Source: Ochotona curzoniae
Lineage: Eukaryota; Chordata; Mammalia; Lagomorpha; Ochotonidae
Length of the DNA: 64,000 nucleotides
Assembly (NCBI RefSeq): GCF_017591425.1
Contig: NW_024466599.1
Location: 25,086,001 to 25,150,000, forward strand
Direction: 5' to 3'
Shown here: positions 10,190 through 20,822 of the stretch, in pieces
Numbering within the stretch: the first letter of the stretch is position 1
Layout of the letters: each line of letters begins with the position of its first letter
Translations under genes and position numbers: made by a program
The notes under the pieces: generated by a model
Database searches by the model: none
What the model was told of the DNA's origin: nothing
The model's input: the letters and a program-made list of their open reading frames with translations, nothing else

Positions 10190-11235
10190 TAATATATATT
10201 TTCAGAGATTAAAAGCAACCTGTCATAATGATAAATGGCTTAGTTCCTAATGAAGACATATCATAGTTTTATTATAAACTCCTAAAGAAAACTCATAAAG
10301 CTACAACTTCTCCTGAAAGTAATAAGAAAAAAGAAATAAATGCACAATTTTCGTTGGAAATTTCAGCAGTCTTATCTTAGGAATGATGAAGCATGTAGGC
10401 TGAATTTCAGTGAAGATTGAGAGACAAAATCAATTAATGTGAACTTACTGACACTTATTTAAAGAACATTTTAACAAAGAATAGGAGACTGTATATTATT
10501 TTCAATTAAATATGTCGCATTCACCAAATAACCCACATATTGCACCATAAAAAAAGCCCAATCAATTTAAAGAGATCCAAATACAAAGTATATTCTCTGA
10601 CAGTAGAATTGAGGCAGAAATCAACAACAGAAAGCTATCTGGAAAAATACTAAATAGCTGAACATTAAACAATGTGCTTCTGGATAAATGTGTGGAATAA
10701 AAAAATATAAAAATTATTAGAAAATACTTTGAAATGTTTGAAAATGAAATCACAAAAATATCAAAGTTTTTATGATGCTGGTAAAAGAGGGCTTACTTAG
10801 GCTAGAAAAAAAAAAAGAAATGTCTTAGAATAAATTACAAAAGTATATCTCTTAGTTAACAGGACAAAGAATATGCAATTAACCATAAATGAGTGTAATG
10901 AAGGAAACAGGAAAACAATTAAAAATCAACTAAATAGAAAACAGAAAAGAGGGGAAAGGTAAATTGAAACTGATTGTTCTTTGAAGAGTCGTCACATCTC
11001 AAGATGATAATTATCTTATTAACCCTAGCAGGAAAAACAGAAGACACAAATACAAAGAAATAAAGACGTTCCATTAATAAATATTCCACAGTTATTAAAA
11101 ATGTGTTACAATTTACACAACTTGTGGCAATATACGTGAAAGAAAAACACAAGCAGCAAATTAAAGCCAGCAAAAACACAAGATGATACACTGGAAATGT
11201 TGATTCTTTACTTTAAAAATCCTCATACAAATGTG
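10190..11235 (+). mobile_element. Ancient L1, ORF2 endonuclease to early RT region
   Basis: Sense L1 ORF2 landmarks run in order: 'CATAATGATAAATGGC', 'GAAGACATATCATAG', 'AAACTCATAAAGCTACAAC', 'AATTTTCGTTGGAAATTTC', 'AAAGTATATTCTCTGACAG', 'AGAAATCAACAACAGAAAGC', 'GAACATTAAACAATGTGC', 'AAATAGAAAACAGAAAAGAG', 'TGATTGTTCTTTGAAGAG' and 'AGAAGACACAAATAC'. They follow the L1MA/L1MB-like consensus from the endonuclease domain into the reverse transcriptase domain. Frames are broken throughout, so the copy is inactive. Confidence 0.8.
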
Positions 11236-11280
11236 TCTGCAACTCTGCCTTTCTATTAAACGAATGAATCTTTAAAAAGC
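11236..11280 (+). mobile_element. C-SINE 3' tail fragment
   Basis: 'CTGCAACTCTGCCTTTCTATTAAACGAATGAATC' in pieces matches the SINE terminus (TAACTCTGCCTTTCAAATAAATAAATCTTTAAA). Only the last ~45 bp are present. Confidence 0.65.
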
Positions 11281-11372
11281 AAGAATTCCTACTACAGTTA
11301 AGAAGAAGAGAGACAAATTTACAATTATATTTGGAAAATCAGCAGTCTTATTTCAGTAATGATCACATTTCT
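11281..11372 (+). mobile_element. Second copy of an L1 endonuclease segment
   Basis: 'AATTTACAATTATATTTGG' and 'AATCAGCAGTCTTATTTCAG' correspond to 10,340-10,385 of the larger L1. The same ORF2 part is therefore present twice, which implies at least two L1 insertions in this cluster. Confidence 0.55.
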
Positions 11373-11379
11373 TTCATTC

Positions 11380-11818
11380 CAAAAAAAAACTTTTGGAGAA
11401 ATTTCATATTGTTTTCCATAATGCCTGGGTCAATTCTTTTCTAGCAGCAGTATACAAAGATACTTCCTCCCCTCCTTATTGATACTTGGTTTCTCTTGTC
11501 TTTCTGCTAATAACCACCCTAACAGTGGTAAGATAATATCTCACAGTCATTTCAATTTTTTTTGTAATATTGAGTATCTTTTCATATACTTGTTATACAT
11601 TTCCTGTCTTCATAGAAATTGAACACCACAACCCATTTTTAGGTCATACTAAGTTACTTATTCTTTGCTACTGAGTTGGGGAAGTCCTTTAAGTATTTTA
11701 GATATTAACTCATTATTCACTAAAACATTTACTGATCATTTAATCTCAATACATAGGCTACCATTTTATTTTGCTGGTTGAGTTCCTCCTGCTGCACAGA
11801 AATATTTCGGTCTGACAA
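11380..11818 (-). mobile_element. L1 ORF2 3' region, inverted segment
   Basis: On the plus strand one reads antisense L1: 'TTCCATAATGCCTGGGTC', 'CCACCCTAACAGTGG', 'TCTTTTCATATACTTGTTA', 'GATATTAACTCATTATTCAC' and 'CTGCTGCACAGAAATATTTC'. It joins, near 11,820, sense L1 that lies just downstream in the L1 consensus. Confidence 0.8.
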
Positions 11819-11824
11819 GATCAA

Positions 11825-12460
11825 CACCTTATGAAGATATCTTTGTCCTCATGTTAATTACAGAATTATTTGCAAAAGCTAAGATATGTTTATATCCTAT
11901 GTTTGTGTTCATGATGAGATAAATTGATTCACAAATTGGAGGTAAATGCATCTTTCAAGAAGTTTGCGCAAAATGTGTGCTTTCTTTTAATCTCATTATT
12001 TCATGAACTTTTTAAAACCTCTTTAGTATATCATGTAAACATAGACATATATGCATATATACACACATAGCATATAGAAAAGCTTTAAACAGGAAGAGAT
12101 TCTTTTGTTTGAAACAGCAGAAATTAACTTGGAGAATACTAGATTAATTGAAACGTAAGACACTCAGGCACAAAAATTGCATGGTCTCACTTATATGTGG
12201 GACTTTTAAAAAAAGTCAAATACAAAGAATAAGGGTGATTATTGAGGGCAGGGTGAGATGGGAGACAGAAGGATAAAGAGACGTCAGTGAAATGAGGAAA
12301 AGTTGAAGTTACATAGGATGAATAAGTCGGAGATTTAATGTACAACCCAAGCACGGCTGTTACTAATATTGTATTATGACAAGAAGCAAATAATGGAAAA
12401 GTGCTTAAACTGTGAGCACATTTTTGCTGCTTTTACCTCTCCCCACAATAGAATATCAAT
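11825..12460 (+). mobile_element. L1 3' end, sense, after an inversion
   Basis: 'GAAGATATCTTTGTCCTCATG', then 'GAATTATTTGCAAAAGCTAAG' and 'GATGAGATAAATTGATTCAC' correspond to the late ORF2 stretch that ends with GATGAATGGATAAAG. Farther on, 'CATGGTCTCACTTATATGTG' followed by GGACTTTTAAA, and GAGGGCAGGGTGAGATGGG, are the well-known L1 3' end. Together with 11,380-11,818 it forms one 5'-inverted element. Confidence 0.8.
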
Positions 12461-13555
12461 GGAGTAACCATTGAGTCATAGTAAATATAATTTAATTGCG
12501 TACTTTAAATACATATAATTTTTTTTAAATATCCTCACCAAAAACTCTTTCAGATTTTATGGTTTTCCTGGTCATTTCTGTCAGACATTCATGAAATGAG
12601 TATTACTAGCCATAGACATACTCTTCCTGACAACAGAGGAAAAGAGAATGTGTTCCAAACCCTTTTATAAGGCTACCTCCATCGATAAACACAAAATCAA
12701 ATACAGACATTAAGAATAAAGTACAACCAATATTCTGCATGCATATGAATGCAAAACTCTTAATAATTTATGGTAAATGAAACCCAACATTTTATTAAGA
12801 AAACATGCAAACTTTACCCTGGGGATGCTGAGATGCATTTAAAACTCTTGTAATATAATGCACCACGTTGGAAGAATTAATGAGAAGTACTACATCTCTA
12901 CAGAAGCAGAAAAATTACTTAATAAATTTAGAGAAAATTTCATGAAACTGTCAGGAAAACAGGAGTAAGAGAAAAAAAAAACTTTGAGTTAATAAAGATA
13001 TCAACATGAGTACTATTTTTATTACTTATTTTTTATTAATGGTGAAAGATTGAATGGTTACTCCTTAAAATTAAGAATGTCATGAATATCCACACTGAAC
13101 ATGAGGCTATGTAAGATTTTATATGGTTTCAGAATATGTTGTGTTGCCTTGAAAAGGACCAAGTACATACACAATGACCAGTGTATATGCTTTAGCAACT
13201 CGTGTTTCTTATCTGTCTCTTGATCTATCAGTGTAGATGTATGTCCCCAAAAAATTGACTTCAGAAATTTTTTGGTAGTTTCACCCATGTTGTCTCGTGT
13301 ATTTGAGGCTACCCTATGGGGTGAATCCAGGATTCAGGATTGAATAATTATTACCCAGCAATGGAATTACTTTTTGAGTACATCACCTGATAATATTACG
13401 ACATCATTTTCATTTTGACCAAATTTTATATATTTTTGATCTGCCATCTTTCAGTCTTTCTATGTATTTAACCAATGTCATAGAAACAATTTCTGTAAAT
13501 ATCACTGGATATAGTTTTAATACTGACTCTCATTGTTTTTTTTCTCTCAGGGGTT
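12461..13555. other. Single-copy AT-rich DNA
   Basis: No repeat or gene is recognised. 13,040-13,320 has a faint repeat-like look ('GGTGAAAGATTGAATGG') that could not be assigned. Confidence 0.5.
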
Positions 13556-14176
13556 TGTTTCCCACCAGCAGGCCCCGAAACTACCAAGGGGGTAAGGCAA
13601 TGGTGTTCTTTTTTTTAATATTTATTTATTTTAATTGGAAAGCAGATATACAGAGAGAAGAGACAGAGAAGATCTTCCATCTGATGATTCACTGGTGCGA
13701 AGCCAGGAGCCAGGTGCTTCTTCCGGATCCCCCACTGAGGTCCAGCATCCCAAGGCTTTGGGCCATCCTGGACTGCTTTCCCAGGCCACAAGCAGGGAGC
13801 TGGATGGGAAGGGGGGCAGCCAGGATACGAACCAGCGCCCATATGGAATCCTGGAGTGTTCAAGGTGAGGACTTTAGCTGTTAGGCCACAGCATCGGGTC
13901 TGCAGTGATGTTCTTCAGTTGCAAGACCATCGGGGACAGTCTGATGGAGCATGTGCATTTATTGTAAAGCAAGCACAAACTTACACAAACTAGGAAAAGC
14001 GAAGAAGGAAGGGTGTCTCCTTACAGTCCCCCAACCCAGCAATGGCACTGTAATTGGCTAGAAGGCATGTCTATCCTTTTACACCTTCCAATCATGTCAC
14101 AGGTTACATAGTGTGCCAGGGATGCTTTGGCCACACCCACCAGGTAGCAGGCAGAAATGCAGAATGATCTCCTACA
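13556..14176 (-). mobile_element. Probable ERV solo LTR, antisense, split by a SINE
   Basis: Read on the minus strand, an LTR-like promoter order is visible: a CCAAT motif (plus-strand ATTGG at 14,053), a weak TATA-like GTGTAAAAGG (about 14,076), AATAAA (plus TTTATT at 13,958) and a GC-richer U5-like part ending in a purine-rich GGTGGGAAACA. The ends can be read as TG...CA (13,556 and 14,176), but no target duplication was found. It is less AT-rich than its surroundings. No internal retroviral genes are present. The C-SINE at 13,611-13,901 interrupts it. Confidence 0.6.
13611..13901 (-). mobile_element. C-SINE, antisense, with target-site duplication
   Basis: It runs from the T-rich tail 'TTTTTTAATATTTATTTATTT' to the terminal CGGGTC head. 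'GATCTTCCATCTGATGATTC', 'GTGCTTCTTCCGG', 'CCCAAGGCTTTGGGCCATCC' and 'AGCGCCCATATGG' appear in antisense order. The flanks GCAATGGTGTTCTT (13,597-13,610) and GCAGTGATGTTCTT (13,902-13,915) are a 14-bp duplication with two mismatches. The insertion is inside the LTR and so is younger than it. Confidence 0.95.
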
Positions 14177-14469
14177 CTTCTCTCTACCCTTCTCTACAAG
14201 ATATTCCCAGAATTGAGGTTTTATATTTACAATTGTTACAATTACTGATATATTTAAACTTAAATTCTATTGTATGCTCTTTTATAAATATGAAATTGTT
14301 AATATCTTTTAAAATGTATCCTAGTATTTACTATAGAACTAACTGTAGTTTTCAACTGAAAGCTCTTGACAAGTCTTTCGGAAGTTTGAAGGCACTTGAC
14401 AGAATCGTGGAAACCATGAAATTAAAAAATGAGGCTTTTAGAATTCATGGAAAGCACAAAATTAAAAGA

Positions 14470-14805
14470 CCGGGCTCAGGATTATGGCTCTGTACGTTGT
14501 CATTGCCTGTGACACTGGCATCGTCTGTGAGTGCTGGTTCAAGTCCTGGCTGTTCCTCTTCCAATCAAACTCTCTGCTCATGTGCCTGGGAAAGCAGAAT
14601 ACGGTCCAAGTCACCCGCACCTACAGGGGATACCGTGATGGAGCTGCTGGCTCCTGGGTCTTAACTGGCTTCGTCCCAGCTGTTTTAGGCTTTTGGATAG
14701 TGAACCAAAGAATAGTAAATCGCCTTTCTCTCAATCTCTCTTTCTCTCTTTCTCCACACTATGTAACTCTCCCTTTCAAATGAAACGTATATATTTTAAA
14801 GAAGT
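14470..14805 (+). mobile_element. C-SINE, sense, older subfamily
   Basis: 'CCGGGCTCAGGATTATGGC', 'GCTCATGTGCCTGGGAAAGC', 'GGAGCTGCTGGCTCCTGG', 'GGCTTTTGGATAGTGAACC' and 'ACTCTCCCTTTCAAATGAAAC' follow the sense order. The '...CTAATGTGCCTGGGAAAGCAG' variant marks the older C-SINE type. Confidence 0.8.
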
Positions 14806-15049
14806 TAAGCTTATTCTGAGCTAAAATTTCTGAAGTCCAACCAAGCATTTTCACAATATGAATTTCAACATGGGCATTTGGTACATTAATTGTATGCCTG
14901 GATTTAAATAACTTTTGCGCCAAAATAAGCTTATCTTTGAACTCAACTTTCCATAAGTCTTTTGAAGTATCTATGCAAATATCAAAATAGGAGAGAAGAT
15001 TCTCCAGTTGATATAGTTGATATGTAATTTAATTAAAATTATCAGTCCT

Positions 15050-15550
15050 CTCAATAAGAGTATTTTGTATTTGTGAGAACTTTGGATCTGAGAGGAATTT
15101 TAGAGATTCTCTAATTCATTTTATATATGCAGAGACTGAAACTAAACAGTTTAGATCAAGGCCCAGAGCAGTGACCTAACCGCTAAAGTCCTTGCCTTGA
15201 ATGCGCCAGGATCCCATATGGGTGCCGGTTTGTATCCCAGCTGCTCCACTTCCCATCCAGCTCCCTGCCTGTGGCCTGGGAAACCAGTCAAGGATGGCCC
15301 AAAGCCTTGGGTTCCACACCCACATGGGAAACCTGGATGAGCACCTGGCTCCTGGTTTCAGATCAGCGCAGCACTGGCCATTGTGGTCCCTTGGGGAGTG
15401 GATCATCTCTTTCTCTCCTCCTCTCTGTATATCTGACTTTGCAATAAAGATAAATAAATCTTAAAAAAAAAAGAATTTAGATAAGATGATCAGGGTCACA
15501 AAGCAGGTTAATAATTAGGACATGACTGAATTGAAGTCACTCAAAGTTCC
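15050..15550 (+). mobile_element. MIR-like relic split by a C-SINE
   Basis: The left part ('AATTTTAGAGATTCTCTAATTC', 'TTTTATATATGCAGAGACTG', AAAC) and the right part after the SINE ('AGATGATCAGGGTCACAAAGC', then AGGTTAATAATTAGG) together follow the order 'TTTTACAGATGAGGAAACTGAGGC...GGTCACACAGCTAGTAAG'. The SINE sits inside. Confidence 0.6.
15160..15472 (+). mobile_element. C-SINE, sense, well preserved
   Basis: This is a full-length copy: 'GCCCAGAGCAGTGACC' head, CCATATGGGTGCCGG, 'CCATCCAGCTCCCTGCCTGTG', 'AAGGATGGCCCAAAGCC', 'CTCTCCTCCTCTCTGTATATC' and the tail 'AATAAAGATAAATAAATC'. The flanks GTTTAGATCAAG (15,149-15,160) and AATTTAGATAAG (15,474-15,485) are a probable target duplication with mismatches. 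Confidence 0.9.
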
Positions 15551-15559
15551 TTGTGGAAT

Positions 15560-16119
15560 GTTCATGTCCAGTTGTCGTTTCGGGTGTTGTACAGACTGTT
15601 GAACAGCTTTCTTTCTGCTGTACAACAGCAACAAATGGCTTCCTGAAGGTGCTTAGGAGTCGAATCAATTCTGAGACATGCATATTAAATTAAAAAGCAT
15701 GCAAAGCAGATGGTAAAATGCAAATGGATTAAGATCTCCAAGGTTATCCAGAATTGAATCTATTTAAAGAAATGAGACTATGTTTCTAGTTTCATCAGTG
15801 ACTTTGAAAACAATAGGAGCTCTTAAATAAGAGATATGAAATACTTTCCAACTTGCAGTTACACTTCATAAAAGCATATTATTTCAATATCTAATTTATT
15901 ATTTCTCATTTATGTATATCCTAAAGCATTATTTCTATACAATTTTACCTTCCCTCTAAGTATTTGCATATTTTTGTCATTTGTTTCCCCCTCATAGCTA
16001 TTAATCTGATTTTCTAAGTCAATTTCACTTTCTGTTTTATTCAGATACAAAAATTGTAAAAGCCATTATTCCAGTAGGTCATAAAATGATGAGCCAGTGT
16101 AGAGAATTGTGCTATTAGG
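15560..16119. other. Single-copy DNA
   Basis: No repeat is recognised. A short partial palindrome, GTTGTACAGACTGTTGAACAG with CTGTACAACAG nearby, lies around 15,585-15,627. Confidence 0.5.
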
Positions 16120-16560
16120 TAATGTTCAGAAAAAAACGTACACTTTCTCTGAATGAAAAAGAAAGGGGACACACTAAAATCCAATTTCCTCCTCTGCTTC
16201 GTATCTGGCATGGTGTTCTTTTGCTAAAACATACAGTGTCAGCAGACCCTTCAAAGGAGCCTTTGAGATTTCAGTCCACTGCTGCATTTCTAAGCCTTTT
16301 CTTCAACTGATAGGCCAATTAGGCATTTTTCTGTCAGCCGACAATGCGTCGGGGCCTTTGTTATATTTTGGTCACATATTCTGTTTATGAAAATGAACCA
16401 TGTCCTTGGGCATTTCAAAAGGTAATGAGGGATGGGTCCCAGGAGAGACCCAGACAGAGACAGCTCAGAACCTGCATGTCATTGCCAAGATCTGCTGGGG
16501 CGTCTTGCTGCTAAGTGAAGGCTCTCTCTGATCTGCAGCTTCAAAGGTGCAGAATCAAAA
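16120..16560. promoter_or_regulatory. Candidate non-coding regulatory element
   Basis: This is a repeat-free block with a higher GC content than its neighbours and a dense set of motif-like words: CTTCAAAGG twice (16,249 and 16,539; TCF/LEF-like), CCTTTGTT (16,356; SOX-like), CCAATTAGGC (homeobox-like) and a CpG-containing inverted repeat CCGAC-AATGC-GTCGG at 16,338-16,352. The motif matches are seen. A regulatory role is inference and depends on conservation that cannot be examined here. Confidence 0.3.
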
Positions 16561-17122
16561 TGTAAACGCCATGAGTGCTCAGATCAAGCACAATATTCTT
16601 TTTTTCTAAATTCATGTGCATCACCAATCATAGTAAAATTTTTGCATATTTTATTTTGTATATGTGTGCACTTAAACTTCAGAAGACTTTAAATGCTTAT
16701 GTTCTCCTAACTCAACACCACATGGAATTTCTCTCATGCTGGCTTGAAGCTCAGCCTTTGACCTAAAAAAGTTACTTGAAACTTGTCTTATCCTGAACTC
16801 TGCTCTCAGTGTCTGGCTGGTCCCATTTTGCTTTTATTCTTCTCCCTTTGCTGTATTCCTTTCTGTCCCAGTCTCAGTCCCTCTGCTACATTTATCCTCA
16901 AATCCCCTGGAGTTTCACATTGAGTAACCAATACACTCGGGTACAGTCACTTCATAATACCATTAAAAGTCCCTCTTGTTGATCCTCTCAAGTGGCTCTG
17001 AGATATGCATCTTAATTCAAGCTCTCCAAGGGCATACTCTCTTCCTGTTCATTCCCTCCACATGTTTCTTCTTATAACTACACGGCACCCCAACTGCTCT
17101 ACCTTCAAGCACACACATACAC

Positions 17123-17167
<45 letters not shown>

Positions 17168-17545
17168 AGAAATATTCTGAAAAGGAGCCAAGGTTTTGCA
17201 TTCATGTAGTTTGTTCCAAATACCACTTTTCTTTTTCCCTTTTCAGTACAACTAGAACTGTGCTGACAGGATTTCAGGATTTGCTTCATTCTTCTTTCCC
17301 AGGTCAGCCTTGTGCTCAGGAGGTATGACCATGTCTTTTGCTCATTTCCACAGACTTCTGATGCTTTCTTGGGACCTTCATTTGCAAGTTCAGGTCTTTC
17401 TTGAATACTGATCTAATGAGAAAGTTCATATTTTGGTGATGTTTTCACCCCCACTTCCAAGACACACTTCCCAACGAAGAGATATAGTGTCTCAAATGTA
17501 ATTGTTCACTTCTTTTATATGACCTGCCTTTTCCTTCACTTTTGG
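16561..17545. other. Single-copy DNA with one AG microsatellite
   Basis: No gene or transposon is recognised apart from the AG tract at 17,122-17,164. Confidence 0.5.
17122..17164. repeat. (AG)n microsatellite
   Basis: About 43 nt of AG repeat with one C interruption, preceded by an ACACACATACAC tract. Confidence 0.95.
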
Positions 17546-17549
17546 AAGC

Positions 17550-17885
17550 TTTTTTTAAAAAGAAACATTTATTAATTTTTATTTGAAAAGGTGAGTTAAA
17601 GAGAGGTGAGGTGAGGGGAAAGATCTTCCATTGTCTGATTTGTTTCCCAAATGACCATAATGGCTGGAGCTGAGCTGATCCAAAGCCAAAAGCCAAGAGC
17701 TTCTTCTGAGTCTCCCACATGGGCTGCAAAGGCCCAAGAACTTGGGCCATTCTTGAATGCCTTTCTAGGCCACAGCAGGTGGCTGGATTGAAGGTGCAGC
17801 ACTCAGAACATGAAGCAGTGACCAGATGAGATGCCAGTGTTTGCAGACAACAGATTAGTCTGTTGAGCCTCTGTGTCAGCCCCCT
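17550..17885 (-). mobile_element. C-SINE, antisense
   Basis: The T-rich tail 'AAACATTTATTAATTTTTATT' is followed by 'AAAGATCTTCCATTGTCTG', 'AAGAGCTTCTTCTGAGTC', 'CCCAAGAACTTGGGCC' and a GTCAGCCCC head. It faces the sense SINE at 17,968 only about 80 bp away. Confidence 0.85.
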
Positions 17886-17967
17886 GATTTTGGAAGTATT
17901 CAAAATCTTCCTAGTAGGGCAAAATTAGTTGATTACCATTGACTCATTGTTCCCTGTCTATATGAAA

Positions 17968-18203
17968 AGACCCCTACCCTCACCCATCCAGCTCCCTGCT
18001 TGTGATCTGGAAAAGTGCTAGAGGATAGTCCAAAGCCTTGGAACCCAGCATGCCTCTGAGAGACTCAGAGAAGGCTCCTGGCTCCTGGCTTCGGCCATTT
18101 GGGGAGTGAACCAACGGATGGAAGATCTTTCTCTCTGTTTCTCTTTCTGTAAATCTGCCTTTCCCAGAAAAATGGATAAATCTTTAAAAATAAGAACTTC
18201 TCC
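17968..18203 (+). mobile_element. C-SINE, sense, 5'-truncated
   Basis: It starts within the SINE ('CACCCATCCAGCTCCCTGC') and runs through 'CAAAGCCTTGGAACCC', 'GGCTCCTGGCTCCTGGC', 'AACCAACGGATGGAAGATC' and the tail 'AATGGATAAATCTTTAAAA'. The tRNA-like head is missing. Confidence 0.85.
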
Positions 18204-18614
18204 ATATCCCTAGTGTTCTGAAGCTTTTGCATGGGCTATTATTCAGGTCACTGGAATAGACATTCTATGTACTCTCTCACTCTGAAAATCCATGTCTGTC
18301 AATATGTTTTTCTGAATAAATACAGAGTTCTATAATTTCTATAATTTCTCTATTTTAATAAATCATTATTGCTTATTGTATCCTATTCATTATACATTAC
18401 ATCCTTTAGCTTTTTTCCCTATTAGCGTGTTTATAATATGCAATGTAAATCATTTATTTAATGTCCACTTTCATCTTTATAAAATTTAAACATATTTAAA
18501 TAAATTTCATATGGTATACATTTTATCTCTATGCTGAATTGTATAAACCATCAGTTAAAATGCCTCATTTTATAAGTAGTAAGGCTAAGAATGCAAAATT
18601 AAGTGAAATCATTG
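18204..18614. other. AT-rich single-copy DNA
   Basis: No feature is recognised. Confidence 0.5.
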
Positions 18615-18945
18615 TGCAAAGAGCTGTGGCCTAGCAGCTAAAGTCCTCGCTTTGAACGCCCTGGGATCCTATATGGGCGCCAGTTCTAATCCCAGCCGCT
18701 CCACTTCCCATCCAGCTCCCTGCTTGTGGCCTGGAAAAGCAGTTGAGGAAGACCCAAAGCTTTGGGACCCTGCACCTGCGTGGGAGACCCAGAAAAGGTT
18801 CCTGGTTCCCAGCTTCAGATCGACACAGCACCAGCTGTTGCGCTCATTGGGGACTGAATCATCGAACGGAAGAGCTTCCTCTCTGTCTCTCCTCCTCTCT
18901 GCATATCTGACTTTGTAATAAAATAAATAAATCTTAAAAAAAAAT
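18615..18945 (+). mobile_element. C-SINE, sense, full length
   Basis: 'AGCTGTGGCCTAGCAGCTAA', 'GGGCGCCAGTTCTAATCCC', 'TCCAGCTCCCTGCTTGTGG', 'GACCCTGCACCTGCG', 'TCTCTCCTCCTCTCTGCATA' and the tail 'AATAAAATAAATAAATCTT' are all present. It is one of the younger copies. Confidence 0.93.
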
Positions 18946-19239
18946 GAGAATTGACACAATTTAATGTCATGAATGAAAACATAGTAAGAAAATAACTCCA
19001 ATAAGGGCAGCTGCTTAAAGTAAAAAAAAAAAAAATGATGATCAATTAGAAATAAAATAAGGGGCAAACAAAATTCACTTAAAAATAAGTTCTCGGGGAT
19101 AAAGCCAAATTAAAAAAAAATCTTAAATGCCTAGGGGTCTTTTCATATGGACAGTGAACAATGAGTCAATGGTAAATTAATTACAGGATGCCTTCTTTAT
19201 TAACAAAACATGCAATGTAGCTGAAAAGTATGAAATGGG

Positions 19240-19350
19240 CAATCACTACTGATTCAAGGATACTAAAACCGGAAGGAATACTACAGAACAACTAGCCCAG
19301 ACATTGTTTATAGATAAGCAACTGAGACCAGAAGAAATAAGGAATTCAAT
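19240..19350 (+). mobile_element. MIR-like relic
   Basis: 'ACCGGAAGGAATACTACAG', CTAGCCCAGACATTG, 'TATAGATAAGCAACTGAGAC' follows the ancient 'GGAAGGGACCT...TAGTCCA...ACAGATGAGGAAACTGAG' pattern. Confidence 0.5.
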
Positions 19351-19967
19351 TATACTCTCTTCTGTAGTTAATGACACATACAAATGTGCTGTTCTAGAGT
19401 CAAGCTCTTTATACTCTTGATTCCCACACGTTTTAATGTTTTGCACTACAGTAATTGGTCCTATAAAGCAATTGCTCTTGAACATCTAATCTAACTATAA
19501 TTTAAAGCTTAAATGGGCCTAAAATGTCCACATTGCCTATCAAAGCACCTGGGTTGTGTGGTACAGGTCACCAGCTCATTATTGCAGCCCTGCCAGCACC
19601 ACAGTTTTGCTTGCACCACCCTAACCCCCCAAACTTTCCAGGCAAAGGAAAAGCAAAGTGTCCAGATTTTTGGTTCAGCTAAGACTATTCAACAGGGCTG
19701 CTGGCTGCACCCCGGCAGTGACTGTTAACTTATTGTAAGACAATGACTATGATTGACACATCTTCTCCCATCCTGCACTTGATGCCATGACAATTCAATT
19801 TTCAAAAAAAGGGTAAGGAAATGTATGGTACTGCAGTATGCCCATACTTGGCTTCGACTATGTACTTTCATTTTGCATGCAAATACATCTTTTTCTCTAC
19901 TGATTTTTATCTACATTTTATCCTCCAGTTTCTTTTGGTATTCAAGGCAAAACAAACAAACAAACAA
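19351..19967. other. Single-copy DNA
   Basis: No gene or repeat is recognised. A (CAAA)n run of about 20 nt is at 19,949-19,968. Confidence 0.5.
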
Positions 19968-20232
19968 AAAAGCAGGAGCTATCAGGCTGCTGCAGGTTCA
20001 AGTTCCAGCTCCAGTTCCAGCTCCATTTTCATGGAGTAGGTGACCTGAACTGAATTCTCAGCATCAGGGCCCACTCAGTCCCAGCCATTGTAATTTTTGG
20101 AAATAAGTGTTTCTCATTCTATGTTCTCAGTTTCTTGTACTCTCTCCCTCTCTGCCTCTCTCTCTGTCTTCCTCTCCACCTTCTACACTCTCTCTTTGTC
20201 TCACAAACAAAAAATTGTAACAAATAAAACCT
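19968..20232 (+). mobile_element. Old C-SINE, sense
   Basis: 'CAGGCTGCTGCAGGTTCAAG' resembles the B box, and 'CAGTCCCAGCCATTGTAATT' and a long CT-rich 3' part follow, then 'AACAAATAAAACC'. Two near-identical TTCCAGCTCCAG units lie at 20,001-20,022. Confidence 0.6.
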
Positions 20233-20507
20233 CTAGGTGACAAAAAAAAATCATTCTCATTATGACCCAGATAGCATAATAGCTAACAAATGAAAATTAC
20301 AATGAATAATTTCAGTCCTATATGTTTTAGATGGAGAATTGTTTAGAGTAAAATATGAGACAGTAGAGAAGTTAGAAATAAAATTAGGAAAATATAAACA
20401 ACAATGCAAAGAATGTTGGTGAAGGCAATTAAAGGAATTTGTACTGTGACATGCAGAGCAGGCAAAGCTAAAGAGTAAATTTTTATGGTTAAAAGACAAA
20501 TTTAGGG

Positions 20508-20822
20508 ACCCATCCTGGTAGCTTAGCTGCTCAAGTCCTTGCTTTGTGTGTACCTGGATGCCATATGGGTTCCGGTTCTAATCCCAGCAGCCTCACTTCC
20601 CATCCAGCTCCCTGCTTGTGGCCTAGGAAAGCAGTCGAGGATGGCCCAAAGCCTTGGGACCCTATGACCACATGGGAGACCCAGAAGAAGCTCTTGGCTC
20701 CTGACTTCAGATCAGTTCAGCTCTAGCCATTGGGACAACTTGCAGAGTCAATCAGTGGACAGAAGATCTTCCTTCTCTCTGTATATTTGAATTTCCAATA
20801 AAAACAAATAACTTTAAAATAA
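20508..20822 (+). mobile_element. C-SINE, sense
   Basis: The full sense order is present: 'GGTAGCTTAGCTGCTCAAG', 'GCCATATGGGTTCCGGTTC', 'AAGCAGTCGAGGATGGCC', 'GAGACCCAGAAGAAGCTC' and 'GGACAGAAGATCTTCC', ending in 'CCAATAAAAACAAATAAC'. Confidence 0.92.

Noticed and set aside
13462..13884. 140-codon frame
   Set aside because: Most of it is the antisense C-SINE at 13,611-13,901. The same peptide-like patterns recur wherever a C-SINE is read in this frame.
14113..14664. Longest open frame in the window (183 codons)
   Set aside because: It starts in an LTR-like block, crosses single-copy DNA and ends inside a C-SINE, so it is a composite of unrelated sequence with no coherent domain.
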